A stretch of DNA of 10,254 bases from Gemmatimonadaceae bacterium (GTDB lineage: Bacteria > Gemmatimonadota > Gemmatimonadetes > Gemmatimonadales > Gemmatimonadaceae). Positions 6,124-10,254 of the stretch are shown piece by piece. A program made the translations under genes and the position numbers. The stretch is from positions 1 to 10,254 of the forward strand of contig JANWKK010000057.1 of the NCBI GenBank assembly GCA_025451425.1. The letters run 5' to 3'. Within the stretch, counting starts at the first letter, position 1, and each line of letters starts with the position of its first letter. Under the pieces are notes generated by a model. It made no database searches. It worked only from the letters and a program-made list of their open reading frames with translations, and was not told where the DNA came from.

Positions 6124-7658
6124 CCGTTTCCCGGCATCCGATCATCCGCAACGTGGCCACCGGCGTGCCGGGTCTCGACTCGGTGCTGGGCGGCGGCCTC
6201 TGTGAGTATTCGTTCAACCTCATCGCCGGCGCTCCTGGCGCCGGGAAGACGACGCTCGCCCAACAAATCATCTTCGCGAACGCGACCACAGAACGTCCCG
6301 CGCTCTACTTCACGGTGCTCGGCGAGCCGACGGTGAAGATGATGCGCTATCAGCAGCAGTTCACCTTCTTCGACGCCGCGAAGATCCCGTCCGCGATCCG
6401 GTTCGTCAATTTGAGCAAAGAAGTACTGAGCGAGGATCTGGATGCCGTGCTCGATCGCATCGCCAAGGAAGTGAGGGAACTGGAGCCTGCGCTCGTCGCG
6501 GTGGACTCGTTTCGAACGATCGGCGGGCAGGCTTCCTCCGGGAATGACCATGCCGTGATCGACTTGGCGGAATTCATTCAGCGCCTTGCTCTACAGCTGA
6601 CGTCGTGGGAAATCACCTCGTTCCTCCTCGGGGAGTACTCGGAGCAGGAGCGACATCATCCCGTCTTCACAGTCGCCGACGCCATCCTGTGGTTGTCGGA
6701 GGACGTGGATCGCAACTCCGCAGTGCGCAAACTTCGCGTGGCCAAAGTGCGCGGTCGCGCTCCGATGCCGGGGCTGCACACGTTCCGTATCACCGGTGAC
6801 GGCATGCAGGTTTTCCCGCGGATCCCGGAGCAGCAGCGCGAGCGCGTGGTGCGGTCGCCGAGGCGCCTCCTCACCGGCGTTCCCGGCCTCGACGAGATGA
6901 TGGGCGGCGGCATTCCGGAAGGCGACGTCGTGCTGCTCACCGGCCCCGCCGGAAGCGGTAAGACGACGTTCGCAACTCAGTTCATCGCGCAGGGACTCAG
7001 TCAGCGAGAGAGCTGCGTCGTCGCCGTTTTCGAGGAATTTCCCGAATCGTATCTCGACCGGGCGAAGACGGTACCAATCGATTTCAGCGAGATGATCGAA
7101 GCCGACCGGCTCGCCGTCATCTACCTCCGTCCGCTCGATCTGTCCGTCGACGAAATGTTGGCGGAGATCTTCATCGCGGTGCGTCGCGTCGGCGCCACGC
7201 GCGTCGTCATCGATTCGCTGTCGGGGTTCGAGATCGCGCTCGCACCAACGTTTCGCGTGGACTTCCGAGAATCCCTGTACCGCTTGGTGGGTGCGCTCAC
7301 GGCGACCGGCGTCACCGTGCTGATGACGGCGGAAGTCCTCGAGGCGTTCGCCGATGGGCGGCTCACGAGCGAGCGCGTGTCGTTCGTGACGGATGACATC
7401 ATCGTGCAGCGCTACGTCGAAATCGAGGGCCGTCTCGAAAAAGTGCTGGCCGTGGTCAAGATGCGGGGCAGTGCGCACGCCAAGGATTTCAGAGCGTACA
7501 GCCTAACGTCGACGGGCGCCGTCATGGGTGAGTCGCTCAGCAACTACCACGGGATCACCACCGGTGTACCGACTCTTGTCGGTGAGCAGCATGGGCAAGC
7601 AGGACTTACCGGCGAGGAGGCCACGTATAGCGCGGCTACGCGGCTGAGCGAAGCGTGA
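6120..7658 (+). CDS. kaiC: Second KaiC-like two-domain ATPase, divergent
   Basis: Double RecA-like KaiC/RAD55-family ATPase of 512 residues. First domain: TGVPGLDSVLGGGL, Walker A GAPGAGKT (37-44), then TVLGEP, where the usual glutamate pair is reduced to G68-E69. Second domain: TGVPGLDEMMGGGIPEGD, Walker A GPAGSGKT (275-282), an intact pair E305-E306 (VFEEFPES), Walker B RVVIDSLSG, and the C-terminal YVEIEGRLEKVLAVVKMRGS typical of KaiC. The phosphorylation-loop equivalent reads LTSERVSFVTDD: T416 and S421 are kept, but F422 replaces the threonine equivalent to T432. A long tail of about 35 residues rich in Gly, Thr and Ala ends the protein. It overlaps the upstream gene (ATGA) and downstream kinase (GTGA) by 4 bp each; GGAG at 6106 supports the ATG. 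It is not a recent copy of the first KaiC, as the two differ throughout. Likely role: nucleotide-driven signalling partner of the adjacent kinase. Confidence 0.94.
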   Translation: MTVSRHPIIRNVATGVPGLDSVLGGGLCEYSFNLIAGAPGAGKTTLAQQIIFANATTERPALYFTVLGEPTVKMMRYQQQFTFFDAAKIPSAIRFVNLSKEVLSEDLDAVLDRIAKEVRELEPALVAVDSFRTIGGQASSGNDHAVIDLAEFIQRLALQLTSWEITSFLLGEYSEQERHHPVFTVADAILWLSEDVDRNSAVRKLRVAKVRGRAPMPGLHTFRITGDGMQVFPRIPEQQRERVVRSPRRLLTGVPGLDEMMGGGIPEGDVVLLTGPAGSGKTTFATQFIAQGLSQRESCVVAVFEEFPESYLDRAKTVPIDFSEMIEADRLAVIYLRPLDLSVDEMLAEIFIAVRRVGATRVVIDSLSGFEIALAPTFRVDFRESLYRLVGALTATGVTVLMTAEVLEAFADGRLTSERVSFVTDDIIVQRYVEIEGRLEKVLAVVKMRGSAHAKDFRAYSLTSTGAVMGESLSNYHGITTGVPTLVGEQHGQAGLTGEEATYSAATRLSEA

Positions 7659-9388
7659 CGAAGCGAACGAGCGCCGCGAAGCACCTGATCATCCCGGCGT
7701 CGGTGGGGAAGCACCTCGCGCTCGCACCGGTCGCGTTTGCGGTGACCGAAGGGTCGACGCACACCGTGGTGTATGCGAACACGACCTTCCGCCGTCTGCA
7801 AGCGGCTGGAGCTATCAACATCGGTCGGCGCACGGCGAGGAAGCGGCGCTCGGCGACTGACTTGACGCCGTTACTCGATCGGGTGTTTGAGAGCGCGAAG
7901 ACGGTGCGCGATGAAATACTCGCTCCGCTCGGCGAGGAAACGGCCTCGTGGAGCTGCACGGTCTGGCCCGTGACGGACGCTGGCGAGCTTCCCGAAAAGC
8001 TCGTGATCGAGGTGCGCGACGTCGAGCTGATCGAGGCCGCCAAGGCGAGGCAGCGCGCGGTTGCCGAACGGTTGCTCCTTGGCGCTCTCCGCGAACAAGA
8101 CGTTGCGCGCGACGCGAGCTCGCGGGCGGATTTTCTTGATCAGGCGAGCCGCGACTTGTCCATTTCGCTCGATGAGGAGACCACGCGCGACGCGGTGCGT
8201 CGCCTGGTCCTTCCGCGACCGGGGACGTGGTGCATTGTCGACGTCGTCGAGTCGAACGGGGCAATTCATCGCCTCTCGGTCGTGCACCCGGATCCGTCCA
8301 AGCAGGCGCTGGCTCGCGCGCTCGAAGAGCTATGGCCACCAACCCAAGACGAGGTGATTGGTCTGGAGAGCGTGCTGCGGTCCGCGCGCCCCACGGTCAT
8401 TACGAGCGAATCCGGTGAAGCCCTCCTGCTCGCGGCGCGTGGAGAGGCCAATCTTCGCATCCTTCACGAGATCGGTTTCGCGTCCTTGCTCGTCGTACCA
8501 CTCATCGTTCGTGCGAGAATCCAGGGAGCGATCACGTTCGTGAGCCCTGAGGGAGATCCTCCGTTTTCGTCCGAGGAGATCGCTCTGGCCATGGATCTGG
8601 CCGCGCGTTGCGCCCTCGCGCTAGACAACGCGCGCTTATATCGGGAGGCGGATACGCTGCGGCTCGTCGCCCAGACGGCAAATCAAACGAAGAACCAGTT
8701 CCTCAGAAGCATAAGCCACGAGCTTCGGACTCCCTTGAGCGCCATCGGAGGTTTCACCGAGTTGCTCGATTTGGGTGTTCAGGGCCCTGTGACCGAAGCA
8801 CAGCGCGTGGCGCTCGCGCGCATCAGGGCGAACCAGCAGCACTTGCTCACACTGATTACGGAAATTCTCAATTTCGTGCGAGTCGAGAGCGGCCGCATGG
8901 AATACGTCAGCAGCGAGGTGTCGTTAGGGCGATCGCTCTCCGAAGCTTCAGAGATGCTTCGCGGGGCCGTGGACGAGAAAGGGCTATCCCTCGAGGGACG
9001 CCAAGGCGAGGTCAAGGCCGTGGCGTGGGCCGACCCAAACCGAGTGTGCCAGATTCTCGTGAACCTGCTGATGAACGCGGTGAAGTACACGCCCCGTAAC
9101 GGAACGATCGCGCTCAGCTGCGAGGTTGTGGGCGATACGGTGCTCGCGCACGTGGCCGACACGGGTCCGGGTATTCCTACTGATCAGCTGGAGGCGATCT
9201 TCGAGCCATTCGTGCAGCTCACGGTTGGCCTGGCAGATCGGGGGGGCGGGCTCGGCCTCGGCCTGGCCATCAGTCGGGACCTTGCCCGCGCTATGAATGG
9301 CGATCTTACGGTCGAGAGCAGACTCGGTGTCGGCTCGCGGTTCACGCTCACGCTACCGCGCGGGAGGTCATCGTCGACGGAGAGCTAG
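7655..9388 (+). CDS. PAS-GAF sensor histidine kinase (HisKA/HATPase)
   Basis: Predicted soluble sensor kinase of 577 residues. Order: a PAS-like domain at about 20-125 (LALAPVAFAVTEG, then VVYANTTFRRLQAAG), a helical linker (126-160), a GAF domain at about 160-332 (ending MDLAARCALALDNARLYREA), a HisKA domain with NQFLRSISHELRTPLSAIGG and phospho-acceptor H355, then HATPase_c with N box N474 (NLLMNAVKYTP), G1 DTGPGIP (502-508), F box FEPFVQL and G2 GGLGLGLAI. It belongs to the classical HisKA class, not the HisKA_3 class of the first operon's kinase. It overlaps kaiC by 4 bp (GTGA) and has no receiver domain, and no regulator follows: the next 300 bases hold a repeat and then tRNA genes. Its partner is therefore elsewhere or shared. 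The GAF ligand is unknown. The GTG start is set by the overlap; the ribosome site is weak. Confidence 0.94.
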   Translation: MTKRTSAAKHLIIPASVGKHLALAPVAFAVTEGSTHTVVYANTTFRRLQAAGAINIGRRTARKRRSATDLTPLLDRVFESAKTVRDEILAPLGEETASWSCTVWPVTDAGELPEKLVIEVRDVELIEAAKARQRAVAERLLLGALREQDVARDASSRADFLDQASRDLSISLDEETTRDAVRRLVLPRPGTWCIVDVVESNGAIHRLSVVHPDPSKQALARALEELWPPTQDEVIGLESVLRSARPTVITSESGEALLLAARGEANLRILHEIGFASLLVVPLIVRARIQGAITFVSPEGDPPFSSEEIALAMDLAARCALALDNARLYREADTLRLVAQTANQTKNQFLRSISHELRTPLSAIGGFTELLDLGVQGPVTEAQRVALARIRANQQHLLTLITEILNFVRVESGRMEYVSSEVSLGRSLSEASEMLRGAVDEKGLSLEGRQGEVKAVAWADPNRVCQILVNLLMNAVKYTPRNGTIALSCEVVGDTVLAHVADTGPGIPTDQLEAIFEPFVQLTVGLADRGGGLGLGLAISRDLARAMNGDLTVESRLGVGSRFTLTLPRGRSSSTES

Positions 9389-9424
9389 CGTTACAGAGGC
9401 AGCGTGCGCAGCCCGCCAGCTGCT

Positions 9425-9636
9425 CGTTGCTGACCTGATGTCTGAACTCTCGTGGCTCGCAGCTTCGACGCTCACCGCTCAGGCAGTTCTCTGATTTCTC
9501 TCGGCTCCAAGCTTGCCACTCGCGTCTGGGCTCGCCGTACCGGGCGAGATGCTCGCCAGCGAGTAGAAAAGGCAGGATCTCACGGCTGATCACTGATCCC
9601 TCGCAGCCGTCAGCTCAAGAGAAAAGCTCGGAGCTT
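9425..9636 (+). repeat. Interspersed repeat, copy C (longest)
   Basis: Matches copy B from 9425 to about 9587 with one single-base gap, and continues with the part that B lacks but A has: GATCACTGATC at 9588-9598 and AGCTCGGAGCT at 9625-9635. At about 212 bp it is the most complete unit. Copies B and C lie in the same orientation about 7.8 kb apart, enclosing both kai operons. It starts 37 bases after the kinase stop and ends 18 bases before the tRNA terminator T-tract, so it fills nearly the whole gap. No coding gene is visible in it. Confidence 0.87.
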
Positions 9637-9653
9637 CCCAGATGGTCGACAAC

Positions 9654-9675
9654 AAAAACGCGCCCGTCGGGCGCG
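9654..9675 (-). terminator. Rho-independent terminator of the tRNA cluster
   Basis: On the minus strand a perfect 7-bp stem, CGCGCCC (9675-9669) with GGGCGCG (9665-9659), closes a 3-base loop and is followed at once by five T (9658-9654). It lies 16 bases past the tRNA-Thr 3' end, in the right orientation to end the tRNA transcript. Confidence 0.88.
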
Positions 9676-9691
9676 CGAAGCGACTTTACAG

Positions 9692-9763
9692 AGCCAGCGG
9701 TCGGGATTGAACCGACGACCGCTCGATTACGAATCGAGTGCTCTACCACTGAGCTACGCTGGC
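9692..9763 (-). tRNA. tRNA-Thr (anticodon CGT)
   Basis: A 72-nt cloverleaf. The acceptor stem GCCAGCG pairs with CGCTGGC, the D stem is GCTC/GAGC, the anticodon stem CTCGA/TCGAG holds loop TTCGTAA (anticodon CGT, reads ACG), and the T arm is GTCGG-TTCAATC-CCGAC. Discriminator is U and CCA is not encoded. It is the last gene of the cluster before the terminator. Confidence 0.95.
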
Positions 9764-9780
9764 GTTTAGTAACTGCTCAA

Positions 9781-9862
9781 TGCCCTGGCGCGGACTCGAA
9801 CCGCGACGCCTTGCGGCACCACCCCCTCAAGATGGCGTGTCTACCAATTTCACCACCAGGGC
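9781..9862 (-). tRNA. tRNA-Leu (anticodon GAG)
   Basis: An 82-nt class II tRNA. The acceptor stem GCCCTGG pairs with CCAGGGC, the anticodon stem CCATC/GGTGG (one T-G pair) holds loop TTGAGGG (anticodon GAG, reads CTC/CTT), and a long variable arm (TGCCGCAAGGCGT) precedes the T arm CGCGG-TTCGAGT-CCGCG. Discriminator A; no encoded CCA. Confidence 0.95.
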
Positions 9863-9881
9863 GCATTGCACATCTATGAAA

Positions 9882-9956
9882 CGGAGCCGACGGGGCTCGA
9901 ACCCGCGACCTCTCGAGTGACAGTCGAGTGCTCTAACCAAGCTGAGCTACGGCTCC
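9882..9956 (-). tRNA. tRNA-Asp (anticodon GTC)
   Basis: A 75-nt tRNA. The acceptor stem GGAGCCG pairs with CGGCTCC, the D stem is GCTC/GAGC, the anticodon stem CTCGA/TCGAG holds loop CTGTCAC (anticodon GTC), and the T arm is GCGGG-TTCGAGC-CCCGT. The G discriminator agrees with aspartate identity. No encoded CCA. Confidence 0.95.
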
Positions 9957-10091
9957 TTGCTCGCTTGCGCTCGCAGGAGCGCCGCTCGCTCGCGCTCGCG
10001 GCGCGTCGATTTGGTATCGCTCGCGCTTCGCGCTCGCTCCTCCTCCTACTCGCAAAAACAAGCCTAACGATCTACTGCTTCTACGCATGAA
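9957..10091. other. GCTCGC-rich spacer inside the tRNA cluster
   Basis: A 135-bp spacer between tRNA-Asp and tRNA-Glu(TTC), whereas the other spacers in the cluster are 8 to 19 bp. Bases 9959-10035 are low-complexity repeats of GCTCGC and related hexamers. GCGCCGC (9979-9985) pairs with GCGGCGC (9998-10004) around a 12-base loop. No T-tract makes it a terminator. Confidence 0.6.
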
Positions 10092-10164
10092 TAGCCCGTA
10101 CGGGAATCGAACCCGTCTTTGCACCGTGAAAGGGTGCCGTCCTAAACCGATAGACGAACGGGCC
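10092..10164 (-). tRNA. tRNA-Glu (anticodon TTC)
   Basis: A 73-nt tRNA. The acceptor stem GGCCCGT pairs with ACGGGCT (first pair G1-U72), the anticodon stem GCACC/GGTGC holds loop CTTTCAC (anticodon TTC), and the T arm is ACGGG-TTCGATT-CCCGT. Discriminator A; no encoded CCA. Confidence 0.95.
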
Positions 10165-10172
10165 ACAATCAA

Positions 10173-10245
10173 TAGCGGTAACGGGATTCGAACCCGTGTT
10201 TGAGCCTTGAGAGGGCTCCGTCCTAGTCCCCTAGACGATACCGCC
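10173..10245 (-). tRNA. tRNA-Glu (anticodon CTC)
   Basis: A 73-nt tRNA. The acceptor stem GGCGGTA pairs with TACCGCT (again G1-U72), the anticodon stem GAGCC/GGCTC holds loop CTCTCAA (anticodon CTC, reads GAG), and the T arm is ACGGG-TTCGAAT-CCCGT. Discriminator A; no encoded CCA. It lies 8 bp upstream of tRNA-Glu(TTC) in transcription order; the cluster promoter is probably beyond the right edge. Confidence 0.95.
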
Positions 10246-10254
10246 AGACGCACG

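Noticed and set aside
6591..7478. A 295-codon open frame on the minus strand
   Set aside because: It lies wholly inside the second kaiC, reads as a His/Arg/Asp-rich sequence with no domain, and is an antisense by-product of high-GC codon use.
9389..9424. Possible terminator after the second kinase
   Set aside because: GCAGC and GCTGC can pair around a long loop here, but there is no compact stem and no T-tract.
9692..9715. tRNA-Thr 3' end as an integration attachment site for the kai block
   Set aside because: I find no duplicate of this 3' segment near the left boundary (1049-1621), and no integrase gene is present.
9866..10090. Small plus-strand frame reading TEPTGLEPATSRVTVECSNQ
   Set aside because: This is the antisense of tRNA-Asp, a well-known source of false protein calls.
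9933..10253. A 106-codon minus-strand frame
   Set aside because: It runs through tRNA-Glu genes and the low-complexity spacer; its peptide is translated tRNA sequence.

Overview
The window looks like high-GC bacterial chromosome, with frequent GTG starts, four-base ATGA/GTGA gene overlaps and tRNA genes without an encoded CCA. An ADOP-type (MacB/FtsX-like) permease beside non-cyanobacterial KaiB/KaiC and hybrid-free histidine kinases would fit Gemmatimonadota or Acidobacteriota. That placement is an inference from gene content, not from a marker gene.

Layout. (1) 1-1048, minus strand: the first ~349 codons of an ADOP-family ABC-transporter permease that runs off the left edge. (2) 1049-1621: non-coding, dominated by two inverted copies (A and B) of a ~0.17-0.21 kb interspersed repeat. 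(3) 1622-5442, plus strand: a tight operon of a two-domain KaiC ATPase, KaiB, a PAS/HisKA_3 histidine kinase and a NarL-type response regulator. (4) 5443-5676: an intergenic region with two tandem GGG/CCC dyads carrying an identical 11-bp half (TTCCCCCGACA) exactly 30 bp apart, a good operator candidate. (5) 5677-9388, plus strand: a second tight operon of a small helical protein of unknown function, a second and more divergent two-domain KaiC-like ATPase, and a PAS-GAF-HisKA-HATPase histidine kinase with no response regulator. (6) 9389-9653: repeat copy C, same orientation as B. (7) 9654-10245, minus strand: five tRNA genes, transcribed as Glu(CTC), Glu(TTC), Asp(GTC), Leu(GAG), Thr(CGT), ending in a clear intrinsic terminator.

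How it may work together. The first operon supplies KaiB and a KaiC keeping all three positions equivalent to the cyanobacterial phosphorylation region (T419, S424, S425), plus a complete two-component pair; no KaiA is seen. The second operon supplies a KaiC paralogue that has lost one of the paired catalytic glutamates in its first domain and the second paired phospho-site in its second domain (Phe), next to a kinase lacking its own regulator. A reasonable hypothesis is a KaiA-less timing or stress-signalling module in which two KaiC-type ATPases and two kinases converge on a single DNA-binding regulator, possibly acting at the dyads in front of the second operon. The whole ~7.8 kb module is bracketed by copies of the same repeat family, which may mark it as an inserted or recombination-prone block.
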